64,000 nucleotides of DNA from Sphaerisporangium krabiense (GCF_014200435.1 NZ_JACHBR010000001.1:4495501-4559500); one strand, 5' to 3'; positions 9,106 through 19,034 are shown, counted from the first letter of the stretch. Program-made: numbers and translations. The notes: generated from the sequence alone by a model not told the origin.

Positions 9106-9143
9106 CGTACGGCTCGCGTGGTGGGGCTCACGCGAGCCGTACG
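9106..9143. repeat. Perfect 15-bp inverted repeat in an intergenic region
   Basis: CGTACGGCTCGCGTG at 9106-9120 and its exact complement at 9129-9143 enclose an 8-base loop. It sits between the start of the lipoprotein gene and the 3' end of the next minus-strand gene (9268). No T tract follows on either strand; a terminator for the upstream minus-strand transcript is the likeliest role. Nothing else was seen in 8980-9267. Confidence 0.6.
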
Positions 9144-9267
9144 GGCATGTGGAGGGGATTCCCGTGGCCGCGTGGACACGGTCGGTGCGATGGTCCCGGG
9201 AAATGCGGAAATCCCCTGCGAAATGATCACGAAAACCCCCGGGAAAGCCCCGAGAAGGGCGGCCCCG

Positions 9268-9564
9268 TCAGCGTCGCATTACGTGCAGGACGCTGGCGAT
9301 GCGCTCGGCCGCGGTGACGATGTCGGAGGCGTGGCCGATGCGGCCGGCCCACGAGAGCCAGAACCACCATTCGCCGTCGGCGGCGTTGGCGGCCAGGACG
9401 TCCTCGGTGACGGTGGGGGCCATGGGGTTGATCACGCGGAGTCGGGGATACAGCCCGGTGCGCGCGGTCAGGCGTACCTGGAAGGCGTGGGCCTCCAATT
9501 GCGCGGCGAGTCGTTCCAGGTGGTCGAGGGCCGCGGCGGTCTCGCCTGATTGTGCCGTCTTCAT
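9268..9564 (-). CDS. Small conserved hypothetical protein divergent from an XRE regulator
   Basis: 98 residues, ATG at 9564 with GGAG about 7 bases upstream. It begins with a helix (ALDHLERLAAQLEAHAF), has a beta segment (RLRVINPMAPTVTEDVLAAN) and the signature DGEWWFWLSWAGRIG before a C-terminal helix. I recognise this pattern from small actinobacterial proteins encoded next to XRE/TPR regulators, but know of no function. It is divergent from the XRE gene with 237 bases between, so the two may share control. A long open frame antisense to the regulator continues upstream of this start and is not believed coding. Confidence 0.7.
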   Translation of the reverse strand: MKTAQSGETAAALDHLERLAAQLEAHAFQVRLTARTGLYPRLRVINPMAPTVTEDVLAANAADGEWWFWLSWAGRIGHASDIVTAAERIASVLHVMRR

Positions 9565-9801
9565 CGTGGTCTCCAGCGAGGGACAAGGTGACCGGATGGG
9601 GAACAGCCTGAACCCGGTCCCGCGTGGCGGCAATCCGAGCGAATCCACTGATAAGTGGAATAGCGTCGAAACGACGGGTGGTTTACGTGGAAACCACGCG
9701 GATGCCCGTGCATCAGTCCTATAACGCTGTGGGGCCGAAGGTGCCGGGTCGTTAACATCGGGGAAACATAAGGCCAGGACTCCAGTGGCGGAGGCAAGGG
9801 T

Positions 9802-11283
9802 ATGGCCCGTGGAGAGCACTCCCCGGCATGCGCCAGGCGCTGGCGGGAACAGGCCGCTACGCAGGGGTGGAGCCTGTGGCAGACGGCCCAGGCCGTTCAC
9901 GGCTGCTGCGGGGTGAGCCTGCTCAAGGCCCACCGTCTCGCGCGCGGCTGGTCGGCGCGCCAGGCCGTCGAAGAGCTGGAGCGCCTCTGCGAGGTCCACT
10001 CCCTCGGCCTGCCCCGGGCGAGCATCGACCTGCTCAACGCCTGGGAGAACAACCGCGCCCGCCCCCGCCCGCAGACCATCGACCAGATCGCGCGGCTCTA
10101 CTCCGCCAACGCCGTGCGCCTCGGCCTCGCCGCCGACTACTGCGACGACGGCGACTCCCAGAAGGTCGTGGTCGTGGCCGCCCACCACGCCGTCCCCGTC
10201 GAGGACGCCTTCGCCCACGTGCCGCGCGGCCCGGCCGCCGAGTCCGACGACGAGGGCGAGCGCCGGGCCCTGTTCCACCAGGCGCTGCTCGGCGCCGGAT
10301 TCCCCCTGAACGGCCGCCTGCTCGCCGAGGTGGAGCGCACCCGCCAGGACATGGACCGCACGCTGGCGTCCGCCACCGTCAGCGAGGACCAGCTCGACCG
10401 CCTGGACGAACAGATCCTGCGCTACCGCCGCGAGTACATCAAGAGCGCGCCGCTGCCCATGCTCTACCGCCTCATGCTGGAGATCGGCGACGTGCGCAGG
10501 CTGGTCTCCGCCCGCCAGCCCGCCGTCGTCCAGCGCCGCCTGCTCAACGCCACCACGATGCTCGCCCTGCTGTCGGCCGACGCGCTCATGAAGCTCGGCG
10601 ACACCCGGCAGGCCCACGCCTGGTACGGCACGGCGCGCGCCGCCTCCGACGACGTGGGGGAGGTGCGGCTGCGCGCGCTCGTCCGGGCGCAGGAGGCCAT
10701 GCTGCCGTACTACTACGGCGACCTGACCGAGACCGTGCGCCTGGCCCGCGAGGCCCGCATGCTCGCCGGGAACGCGCCGAGCTCGCCCGCGGCGCTCGGC
10801 GCGGCGGCCGAGGCGCGCGCCCTGGCCCGCATGGGCGAGCACCAGGCCGCCCGGGCGGCCCTCGCCGAGGCCGAGCGCATCTTCGCGCGCATGCCGCACG
10901 AGGACACCGACCACCTGGCGTTCCGCTTCTCCGAGCGGCGGCTGCAGTTCTACCGCATGGGCACCCTCATCGAGCTGGGCGAGGCCGCGCAGGTCCAGGA
11001 GTGGATCTCCCGCTCCGCCAGCCCGTACACCATCGACCCGGCGCTGGTCCTGCTCGACCAGGCGGCCCACACCGCCCGGCACGGCGGCTTCGACGAGGCC
11101 TGCGGGCTCGCCGAGCAGGCGCTCACGCGGGTGCCCCCCGAGCACCGCACCTCGATCGTCGTCACCCGCGCCCGCGCCCTGCTGTCGATGATCCCGCGCG
11201 GCCATCGGCGAACACCCGCGGCGCGGCATCTGCACGACCTGCTGGCCGAGAGCGGCCCGCAGCTCGCCCTGGAACGCCGATGA
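9802..11283 (+). CDS. XRE-family regulator with TPR-like C-terminal region
   Basis: 493 residues from ATG 9802, preceded by GGAGG. The N-terminal third holds a helix-turn-helix of the XRE type (VSLLKAHRLARGWSARQAVE, then DLLNAWENNRARPRPQTIDQIARLY). The rest is helical with tetratricopeptide-like pairs (LMKLGDTRQAHAWYGTAR, ARMGEHQAARAALAEAERIF). This two-part layout is common in actinomycete developmental and signalling regulators, where the TPR part binds a partner or peptide. Its stop overlaps the next start (ATGA), so the kinase-like gene is translationally coupled. Targets are unknown. Confidence 0.85.
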   Translation: MARGEHSPACARRWREQAATQGWSLWQTAQAVHGCCGVSLLKAHRLARGWSARQAVEELERLCEVHSLGLPRASIDLLNAWENNRARPRPQTIDQIARLYSANAVRLGLAADYCDDGDSQKVVVVAAHHAVPVEDAFAHVPRGPAAESDDEGERRALFHQALLGAGFPLNGRLLAEVERTRQDMDRTLASATVSEDQLDRLDEQILRYRREYIKSAPLPMLYRLMLEIGDVRRLVSARQPAVVQRRLLNATTMLALLSADALMKLGDTRQAHAWYGTARAASDDVGEVRLRALVRAQEAMLPYYYGDLTETVRLAREARMLAGNAPSSPAALGAAAEARALARMGEHQAARAALAEAERIFARMPHEDTDHLAFRFSERRLQFYRMGTLIELGEAAQVQEWISRSASPYTIDPALVLLDQAAHTARHGGFDEACGLAEQALTRVPPEHRTSIVVTRARALLSMIPRGHRRTPAARHLHDLLAESGPQLALERR

Positions 11284-12176
11284 ACATCCTGGCCGACGAG
11301 GCCACCGCGATCCTCGCGGACGTGTGCGAGACCGTCGGCCTCGACGCCAGGGACGCCCGGCTCCTGCGCGTGCGCAGCAACGCGGTCTTCAAGCTGCGGG
11401 ACGCGATCGTGGTCCGCATCGCGACCGCGCCCGACGCGCTGACGCGGCTGCCCGTCGTGCTGGCCGTGGCGCGGTGGCTGGCCGAGCGCGGGTTCCCCGC
11501 CGTGCGCCCGGCCGACGAGCTGTGCGCGCAGCCGCTGGTCCACGACGACCGCGTGGTGACCTTCTGGCACTACGTCCCGGCGAGCGGACGTCCCACCACC
11601 CGTCAGCTCGGCAAGATCCTCCACAGCCTGCACCGGCTGCCGGTGCCGCCGTTCCCGCTCAAGCGGCTCGCCGACCCGCTGGCCGAGGTGCGCCACTCGG
11701 TCGAGCACCGCAAGGAGGTGCTGACGCCGTGCCAGCGGGTCTGGCTGCGCGACCGGGTCGACGAGCTGACCACGCGCTGGGAGTCGCTGCAGACCGGCGC
11801 CCCGCCGGTGCTGCTGCACGGCGACGCCTGGATCGACAACCTGCTGCGCTGCCGGGACGGCCACGCCGTGCTGTGCGACTGGGACGGGGTGGCGGTCGGC
11901 CCCCGGGAGTGGGACCTGGTGCACACCTACCACGGCGAGCGGCGGTTCGGGCTGACCTCGGCGGACGTCGACGAGTTCGCCGGCGCCTACGGGTCCGACC
12001 TGCGCGGCTGGCACGGCTACGCGACCCTGATGGAGATCAGGGACATGTACGCGATCGGCATCCACATCCGCAACGCGACCCGTGACCCGTTCTCCCGCAA
12101 GGAGCTGCCCCGCCGGCTGGACTCGCTGACCCGCGGGGACGGCCAGGCGCGCTGGTATCTGGCGGAGCCGGCCTGA
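11280..12176 (+). CDS. Aminoglycoside phosphotransferase (APH)-fold kinase
   Basis: 298 residues, started at the ATG that overlaps the upstream stop by four bases. The kinase signatures LLHGDAWIDNLL (catalytic loop) and LCDWDGVAVGPREWDL (metal site) are intact. In the family the enzyme phosphorylates a hydroxyl of a small molecule with ATP; its coupling to a regulator rather than a resistance gene suggests a regulatory or metabolic substrate instead of a drug. Substrate unassigned. Confidence 0.85.
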   Translation: MNILADEATAILADVCETVGLDARDARLLRVRSNAVFKLRDAIVVRIATAPDALTRLPVVLAVARWLAERGFPAVRPADELCAQPLVHDDRVVTFWHYVPASGRPTTRQLGKILHSLHRLPVPPFPLKRLADPLAEVRHSVEHRKEVLTPCQRVWLRDRVDELTTRWESLQTGAPPVLLHGDAWIDNLLRCRDGHAVLCDWDGVAVGPREWDLVHTYHGERRFGLTSADVDEFAGAYGSDLRGWHGYATLMEIRDMYAIGIHIRNATRDPFSRKELPRRLDSLTRGDGQARWYLAEPA

Positions 12177-12288
12177 TCCACGGGGTGTCCCCGGGGGCCC
12201 GCGGTTTGCGGGACGACAGAACAGGCACAATGGACACTGGCCTATCAACAGGACACCCCCTGAGCGGTCCGCCGAAGCGAGGAGTGGC

Positions 12289-13449
12289 ATGAGCGAGCGC
12301 CCTTCCCCGGATGCGGGGCTGCTGTCCCCTGTGCGCGCGGGGACGGCCGTGGAGGCCGTCACCTCCGACGAGGCGTTCCTGCGCGGCATGCTCGACGCCG
12401 AGGCGGCGCTGGCCCGCGCGCAGGCGGGGCTCGGCCTCGTGCCCGCGCCCGCGGCCGAGGCCATCGGGCGGCTGTGCGAGAAGATCGAGCCGGACGTGGT
12501 GGAGGTGGCCCGGCGCGCCCGGGGCGCGGGGAACCCGCTGGTGCCCCTGCTGGCCGACCTGCGCGCCGCCGCCGACCCCTCCATAAGCCGATATATCCAT
12601 CGAGGGGCGACGAGTCAGGACATCGTGGACACGGCGGCCATGCTGGTCGCCGCCCGCGCCCGCGAGATCGTCCTGCGCGACCTCGACCGCGTGCTCGGCG
12701 CGCTGGCCGGGCTCGCCGCCGCGCACCGCGACACCCCGATGGCCGGGCGCACACTCGGCCAGCACGCCGTCCCGATCACCTTCGGCCTCAAGGCGGCTGG
12801 GTGGCTGCTCGGCGTCCTCGAGGCCAGGACCGCGCTGCGGGAGGCCCGTACGCCCGCCCAGCTCGGCGGCGCGGCCGGCACCCTCGAAGGGCTCGGGCCC
12901 GCCGGGCTGATCGACGCCTTCGCCGCCGAGCTCGGCCTCGCGCCCGCCGTACTGCCCTGGCACACGCGCAGGACCCCGGTCACCGCGCTCGGCGCCGCGC
13001 TGGCCGCGGTCACCGGAGCGCTCGGGAAGATCGCCCAGGACGTCGTCCTGCTGGCCCAGAACGAGGTCGGCGAGGTCGCCGAGCCGTCGGCCCCCGGGCG
13101 CGGCGGGTCCTCCGCCATGGCGCACAAGCGCAACCCCGTGCTGTCCATCATGATCCGCTCGGCCGCCGCGCAGGCGCCCGCCCTCACGGCGATCCTGCAC
13201 TCCTGCGCCGCGACGGCCGAGCACGAGCGCCCCGCGGGCGGCTGGCACGCCGAGTGGCAGCCGCTGCGCGAGTGCCTGCGCCTCGCCGGAGGGGCGGCCG
13301 AGACCGCGGCCGAGCTCTGCGAGGGCCTGGAGGTCTTCCCCGCGCGCATGCGGGAGAACCTGGAGACGACGGGTGAGCTGTCCGGCGGCCTCGGCGCGTC
13401 GGCGGACCTCGTCGAGCGCGCCCTGGAGGCCTACCGCCGGGACCGGTGA
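12289..13449 (+). CDS. pcaB: 3-carboxy-cis,cis-muconate cycloisomerase
   Basis: 386-residue member of the fumarase/aspartase superfamily, shown by GGSSAMAHKRNPV near residue 280 and the helical N-terminal segments. Next to a pcaD-pcaC fusion the best assignment is PcaB, which lactonises 3-carboxymuconate in the protocatechuate branch of the beta-ketoadipate pathway. Adenylosuccinate lyase is a relative but does not fit the neighbour. It starts at ATG 12289 after GCGAGGAGTGGC and ends 52 bases before pcaL. The ring-cleaving pcaGH genes are not in the window. Confidence 0.9.
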   Translation: MSERPSPDAGLLSPVRAGTAVEAVTSDEAFLRGMLDAEAALARAQAGLGLVPAPAAEAIGRLCEKIEPDVVEVARRARGAGNPLVPLLADLRAAADPSISRYIHRGATSQDIVDTAAMLVAARAREIVLRDLDRVLGALAGLAAAHRDTPMAGRTLGQHAVPITFGLKAAGWLLGVLEARTALREARTPAQLGGAAGTLEGLGPAGLIDAFAAELGLAPAVLPWHTRRTPVTALGAALAAVTGALGKIAQDVVLLAQNEVGEVAEPSAPGRGGSSAMAHKRNPVLSIMIRSAAAQAPALTAILHSCAATAEHERPAGGWHAEWQPLRECLRLAGGAAETAAELCEGLEVFPARMRENLETTGELSGGLGASADLVERALEAYRRDR

Positions 13450-13501
13450 GCCGGACGGCGGGGGCGGGCGCACGGCCGAGTACAGAAAGCGGAGAGACGG
13501 C

Positions 13502-14596
13502 GTGGAGCTGCGATATCAGGTGACCGGGCCCGAAAACGGGCCGCTGCTGGTGCTGGGGCCCTCCCTGGGCACCACCACCCACATGCTGGAGGCGCAGGCC
13601 GCCGACCTGAGCCGGTCGTGGCGGGTCCTGCGCTACGACCATCCCGGCCACGGGAGCTCTCCCGCGGCCAAGAGCCCCTTCACGGTCGAGGACCTGGCGA
13701 GGGCCGTGCTCGCGCTGGCGGACGAGGACCGCTTCGCCGTCGGGGGCGTGTCCCTCGGCGGCGCGGTGGCGCTGGCCGTCGCCGCGCTGGCCCCCGAGCG
13801 CGTCACCGACCTGGTGCTCTGCTGCACCGCGGCGCGGTTCGGCGAGCCGGGGCCCTGGCGCGAGCGGGCCGCGCGCGTGCGCGCCGAGGGCATGGGCTGG
13901 CTGGCGGGCATGGTCACCGCCCGGTGGTTCACGCTGGGCGTGGACCCGGAGGTCGCCGAGCCGGTGCAGTCCACGCTGCTCGGCACCGACCCGGAGTCGT
14001 ACGCGCTGGCCTGCGAGGCGATCGCGGGGTTCGACCTGCGGGACGCGCTGCGGGACGTCAGGGCCCGCACGCTGGTGATCGCGGGGGACCAGGACCCGGC
14101 CACGCCCGTGGAGTACGCCGAGGTGATCGCCGACGGGATCCCCGGCGCCCGCCTGGCGGTGGTCCCCGGCGCGGCGCACCTGGCGAACGTGGAGCAGGCC
14201 CCGGTGGTGGGCGGGCTGATGACGCGGTTCCTCGGGAACGGCGTGGGCCTGAAGACCCGCAGGGAGGTGCTCGGCGACGCCCACGTGGACCGGGCGCGCG
14301 CGGCCGTCACCGACTTCACCGCCGACTTCCAGGAGTTCATCACCCGCTACGCCTGGGGCGAGATCTGGACGCGGCCCGGCCTGGACCGCAGGACCAGGAG
14401 CTGCATCACGCTGGCCGCCCTGGTCGCGCGGGGGCACCTGGAGGAGCTCGCCATGCACGTGCGGGCCGCGCTGCGCAACGGCGTCACGCCCGACGAGATC
14501 AAGGAAGTGCTGCTGCACAGCGCGATCTACTGTGGCCTGCCCGCCGCGAACGCGGCGTTCGCGGTCGCCCAGACGGTACTAAACGAGGACATATAA
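13502..14596 (+). CDS. pcaL: Fused 3-oxoadipate enol-lactonase / 4-carboxymuconolactone decarboxylase
   Basis: 364 residues, GTG start at 13502 with GGAGAG five bases ahead. Residues 1-250 are an alpha/beta hydrolase (PcaD): Ser in GGVSLGGAVAL, Asp in AGDQDPATP and His in PGAAHLANVE. Residues 260-364 are a carboxymuconolactone decarboxylase (PcaC) domain with FQEFITRYAWGEIWTRPGLD and CITLAALVARGHLEELAMH. The fusion, called PcaL in actinomycetes, carries out two consecutive steps giving 3-oxoadipate. It follows pcaB in the same operon and is ended by a strong terminator at 14680. Confidence 0.93.
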   Translation: MELRYQVTGPENGPLLVLGPSLGTTTHMLEAQAADLSRSWRVLRYDHPGHGSSPAAKSPFTVEDLARAVLALADEDRFAVGGVSLGGAVALAVAALAPERVTDLVLCCTAARFGEPGPWRERAARVRAEGMGWLAGMVTARWFTLGVDPEVAEPVQSTLLGTDPESYALACEAIAGFDLRDALRDVRARTLVIAGDQDPATPVEYAEVIADGIPGARLAVVPGAAHLANVEQAPVVGGLMTRFLGNGVGLKTRREVLGDAHVDRARAAVTDFTADFQEFITRYAWGEIWTRPGLDRRTRSCITLAALVARGHLEELAMHVRAALRNGVTPDEIKEVLLHSAIYCGLPAANAAFAVAQTVLNEDI

Positions 14597-14679
14597 CCGT
14601 CATCCCGACACGCCCGACATAAACATTTTAAAAATAAACTGTCCGCCCGTTTACCGGGCGATGACCCGCCAACTCGAAG

Positions 14680-14707
14680 GCGCCCCGCGACACGCCGGGG
14701 CGCTTTT
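14680..14707 (+). terminator. Rho-independent terminator after pcaL
   Basis: Stem GCGCCCCG (14680-14687) pairs with CGGGGCGC (14696-14703) around an 8-base loop and is followed directly by TTTT. It ends the pcaB-pcaL transcript. The rest of 14597-14679 shows no gene. Confidence 0.75.
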
Positions 14708-14734
14708 GAGTTCCGCGCGGACGGCATGTAAGGT
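14706..14734 (+). promoter_or_regulatory. Putative promoter of the cold-shock gene
   Basis: TTGAGT (14706-14711) and TAAGGT (14729-14734) are separated by exactly 17 bases, a good sigma-70-type match that abuts the pcaL terminator. Transcription from here would leave a leader of about 180 bases before the TTG start. A second TAAGGT at 14849-14854 could be the -10 box of a shorter transcript, but its -35 is weak. Confidence 0.5.
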
Positions 14735-14919
14735 CGGCTGTGTCGTGGCGCAGCCTCGCCACCTCGTGGTCTCCGGGAAAACATCCGACCGTTTGTTTTC
14801 CCACCGGCGGTCGTAGCGCTTCTCCCGTGGTTTTCCGTGAATGCGGGGTAAGGTCACGCTATGCAGCCCCGAGTCGCCGGCCCGGCGGCCCGGTGAAGCT
14901 CTTACCAGGGAGAAAGCAG

Positions 14920-15123
14920 TTGTCTGAAGGCACCGTCAAATGGTTCAACGCCGAAAAGGGCTTCGGTTTCATCGCCCCGGACGATGGTGGTGACGACGTG
15001 TTCGTCCACTATTCGGCGATCACCTCCGGCGGCTACCGCACATTGGACGAGAACCAGCGCGTCACGTTCGTGACCGTGCAGGGCGCCAAGGGGCCGCAGG
15101 CGGAGCAGGTCACCGTCATCTGA
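14920..15123 (+). CDS. Cold-shock protein, TTG start
   Basis: 67-residue CspA-type single-stranded nucleic acid binding protein. The whole OB fold is present: [17 protein letters not shown] (RNP1 KGFGFI) and VFVHYSAI (RNP2), ending in EQVTVI. Family proteins begin just before SEGTV; the only codon there is TTG at 14920, with AGGGAGA seven bases upstream, so I take TTG as the start. Upstream in-frame codons lack homology. The gene is monocistronic between two hairpins. The long 5' leader is typical of cold-shock genes, whose leaders affect stability and translation. Confidence 0.92.
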   Translation: MSEGTVKWFNAEKGFGFIAPDDGGDDVFVHYSAITSGGYRTLDENQRVTFVTVQGAKGPQAEQVTVI

Positions 15124-15143
15124 GCCCGGCCATTCTCATCCGA

Positions 15144-15180
15144 GCCCGTACCGCGCCGCCGGTACGGGCCTTCGGTCTTT
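15144..15180 (+). terminator. Terminator after the cold-shock gene
   Basis: Perfect 9-bp stem GCCCGTACC (15144-15152) / GGTACGGGC (15161-15169), 8-base loop, then a T-rich tail CTTCGGTCTTT. A typical intrinsic terminator 21 bases past the stop codon. Confidence 0.75.
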
Positions 15181-15235
15181 GAGGCCGCACCATCCGGTCA
15201 GATAGTCCGCCGTTCTCCGGGGTAGTCGCGACCGG

Positions 15236-17092
15236 GTGAGACTCACCAACACCTCTGACCTGTGGTGGAAGAACGCCGTCGTCTACTGCCTGGACGTCGA
15301 GACGTACGCCGACGGCAACGGCGACGGTATCGGCGACTTCCGGGGCCTCACCGAGCATGTCGACCACCTCGACCGGCTCGGCGTCACCTGCCTATGGCTG
15401 ATGCCGTTCTTCCCGACCCCCGACCGGGACGACGGATACGACATCACCGACTTCTACAGCGTGGACCCCAAGCTCGGCACGCTCGGCGAGTTCGTGGAGT
15501 TCATGCGGGTCGCGCGCGACCGGGGAATCCGGGTCATCGCCGACCTGGTCGTCAACCACACCTCCGACGAGCATCCGTGGTTCAAGGAGGCGCGCTCCAG
15601 CCGCGACTCCCGCTATCGCGACTGGTACATCTGGTCCGACACCCCCGAGCCCGACGACCCCGAGGGCGTGGTCTTCCCCGACAAGGAGGACAGCCTGTGG
15701 GAGTTCGACGAGGGCAGCGGGCAGTACTACTACCACCGCTTCTACCGTTTCCAGCCCGACCTCAACGTCGCCAACCCCGAGGTCCGCGACGAGATCGCCA
15801 GGATCCTCGGGTTCTGGATGGAGCTCGGCCTCTCCGGCTTCCGCGTCGACGCCGTCCCCTTCCTGGTCGAGGACGTCGGCATGAAGGAGGAGTCCGCCAA
15901 GGAGGCCAAGGATGCCAAGGCGGCCGATGAGGGCTCCCGCGACGGGAAGCGGCAGGAGCCCCCGCACGCGGCCGGGGAGTGGCAGGGCGGCCAGGGCGCG
16001 GGCGAGCGCCGGGGGCGGTCCGACGACGACGGCGGGCTGCCCGACGTCCACCGCTTCCTGCGCGACATGCGCGCCTTCATGAACCGCAGGAACGGCAGCG
16101 CCATGCTGCTCGGCGAGGTCAACCTGCCCTACCCCGACCTGCTGAAGTTCTTCGGCAACGACCTCGGCGACGAGGTCACCATGTGCTTCGACTTCATCGG
16201 CATGCAGCGCATGTACCTGGCGCTCGCCCGGGGCGAGGCCACGCCGCTGGCCGAGGCGCTGCGGGAGCGCCCGTACCCGCCCAGCGACTGCCACTGGGCC
16301 ACGTTCGTCCGCAACCACGACGAGCTGACGCTGGACAAGCTGACCGGCGCCGAGCGTCAGGAGGTCTTCGACGCGTTCGGCCCCGACAAGGACATGCAGA
16401 TCTTCGGCAGGGGGCTGCGCCGCCGGCTGCCGCCGATGCTCGACGGCGACCCGCGCAAGATCCGCATGGTCTACAGCCTGCTGTTCTCCCTGCCGGGCAC
16501 GCCCGTGCTGTTCTACGGCGAGGAGATCGGCATGGGCGAGAACCTCAAGGCCGAGGGGCGCCAGGCCGTCCGCACCCCGATGCAGTGGACTCCGCACAAG
16601 AACGGAGGCTTCTCCACGGCCGAACCGTCCGAGTTCCGCAACCCGATGACCGAGGGCGAGTACGGGCCCGAGAAGGTCAACGTCAGCGCGCAGCGGCGCG
16701 ACCCCGACTCGCTGCTGATGTGGATGACCAAGCTCGTCGAGCAGTACCGCGAGTGCCCGGAGCTGGCCTGGGGACGCTACGAGATCCTGGACACCGGCGA
16801 GCCGTCGGTGCTGGCCCACCGCGCCGACATCGACGGCGCGACCGTGCTGGCGCTGCACAACTTCTCCGACGAGGAGGTCTCGTTCAGCCTCCGCCTCGAC
16901 GGCCTGGACGACGGCCAAGTGCTGACCGACCTGCTGGTCGACGGCACCACGAAGATCTCGGCGGACGGCGACGCCGACATCGAGCTCGGCCCGTACGGCT
17001 GCCGCTGGCTGCGGGCCTCCGAGCCCGAGCTCGCGCCCGCCGACGCGGCCGACGTCGCCGACTCCGAGGCCCGGCAGGTCCAGGACGCCTGA
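15236..17092 (+). CDS. GH13 alpha-amylase family enzyme (trehalose-synthase-like)
   Basis: 618 residues acting on alpha-glucans or trehalose/maltose in the cytoplasm (no signal peptide). GH13 regions are complete: DLVVNHTS, nucleophile Asp205 in GFRVDAVPF, acid Glu294 in LLGEVNLP and Asp362 in FVRNHDELTL, with an Asp at the start of the barrel in YDITDFY. The N-terminus (WWKNAVVYCLDVETYADGNG) resembles trehalose synthases, but the length and region III differ, so the precise reaction is open. A charged, low-complexity insertion (about residues 216-267) separates regions II and III. GTG at 15236 has no clear ribosome site. Confidence 0.85.
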   Translation: MRLTNTSDLWWKNAVVYCLDVETYADGNGDGIGDFRGLTEHVDHLDRLGVTCLWLMPFFPTPDRDDGYDITDFYSVDPKLGTLGEFVEFMRVARDRGIRVIADLVVNHTSDEHPWFKEARSSRDSRYRDWYIWSDTPEPDDPEGVVFPDKEDSLWEFDEGSGQYYYHRFYRFQPDLNVANPEVRDEIARILGFWMELGLSGFRVDAVPFLVEDVGMKEESAKEAKDAKAADEGSRDGKRQEPPHAAGEWQGGQGAGERRGRSDDDGGLPDVHRFLRDMRAFMNRRNGSAMLLGEVNLPYPDLLKFFGNDLGDEVTMCFDFIGMQRMYLALARGEATPLAEALRERPYPPSDCHWATFVRNHDELTLDKLTGAERQEVFDAFGPDKDMQIFGRGLRRRLPPMLDGDPRKIRMVYSLLFSLPGTPVLFYGEEIGMGENLKAEGRQAVRTPMQWTPHKNGGFSTAEPSEFRNPMTEGEYGPEKVNVSAQRRDPDSLLMWMTKLVEQYRECPELAWGRYEILDTGEPSVLAHRADIDGATVLALHNFSDEEVSFSLRLDGLDDGQVLTDLLVDGTTKISADGDADIELGPYGCRWLRASEPELAPADAADVADSEARQVQDA

Positions 17093-17271
17093 CCCGGGAG
17101 CGCCGTCCCCGAGGCGCCCCTGACCCCGTCGGCGCAGGTCACCGGGGCCGGACCCTGATCCGGACCCCGGTGGCGGCACGCTGAGCCCGGGGTCGCCTCG
17201 GGGCCGCTCCAGGGCTCCATCCGGCCGATCTCCGATGTCCGCGCAGGTCACGGGGCGGGAGAGTCGACGGC

Positions 17272-17928
17272 ATGAACAGTCGTCTCACCGCCGGGGGGTT
17301 CGCGGCCCTCTTCTGCGGCGCGGCCGCGATGGCGGCGCTGCACGTCGTCTCCGACCTCGATCCGCTCCGGGGCATGATCAGCGAGTACGCCTACCACCCG
17401 AACGGCTGGCTGCTGCCGGTCTCGCTGACGCTGCTCGCCGTCGGGTCGGCGCTGTTCGCCGTGGACATGGCCAGGCGGAACATGGGACGGCCGGCCGCGC
17501 TGCTGCTCGGCGGCTGGAGCGTCTGCATGCTGCTGATCGGGGCGTTCCCGACGGACGCGCCGGGGATGTCGCTGTCGATGTCCGGAGGGATCCACCGCTA
17601 CGCCGCGTTCGCCGCCTTCGTCTGCATGCCCGCGGCGGGCCTGGTCGTGGCGGCGCGCGGCGGCCGGCACGCCCGCGCCCTGCGCGCGCTGAGCTTCGCG
17701 GCGGGCGTCTTCCTGGTCCTCGTGCTGGTCCCCTACGCCATGCGCATGGTCGGGCTCGACCCCGGCGCCGTGCCCGCCGGGCTCACCCAGCGCATGGTCG
17801 TGGTGACGGAGGTGGTGATCCTCGCCCTCGTCGGGCTGACGGCCGTCACCGGCCGCGGTCGCCGTCCGGCCGCCGCGCGGGCGGTCGTCCAGGACCGGCC
17901 GGTGAACGCCGTCCCGCAGAGGGTGTGA
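17272..17928 (+). CDS. DUF998-type membrane protein
   Basis: 218 residues, ATG preceded by GGGAGAG. Six hydrophobic segments are visible, with the DUF998 hallmarks DLDPLRGMISEYAY in the first loop and GIHRYAAFAAFVCMPAAG in the middle. Family members are integral membrane proteins without a firm function. It ends 8 bases from the convergent mdh stop. The 179 bases before it hold no gene. Confidence 0.8.
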   Translation: MNSRLTAGGFAALFCGAAAMAALHVVSDLDPLRGMISEYAYHPNGWLLPVSLTLLAVGSALFAVDMARRNMGRPAALLLGGWSVCMLLIGAFPTDAPGMSLSMSGGIHRYAAFAAFVCMPAAGLVVAARGGRHARALRALSFAAGVFLVLVLVPYAMRMVGLDPGAVPAGLTQRMVVVTEVVILALVGLTAVTGRGRRPAAARAVVQDRPVNAVPQRV

Positions 17929-17936
17929 CGGGCACC

Positions 17937-18932
<996 letters not shown>

Positions 18933-19034
18933 CTACGTGGACGGTTGACGTTTTCCGAACAGCCGAAGGCTATCCGTTCGCCCAGCACATCCCGCAGGCA
19001 GGTGGCGCGGTCGGCCCGGCGCGGGCGCAATCCG

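Noticed and set aside
9565-11235. Minus-strand open frame antisense to the XRE regulator
   Set aside because: Only the last 98 codons (9268-9564), with their own ribosome site, look like a protein; the rest is a shadow of the regulator.
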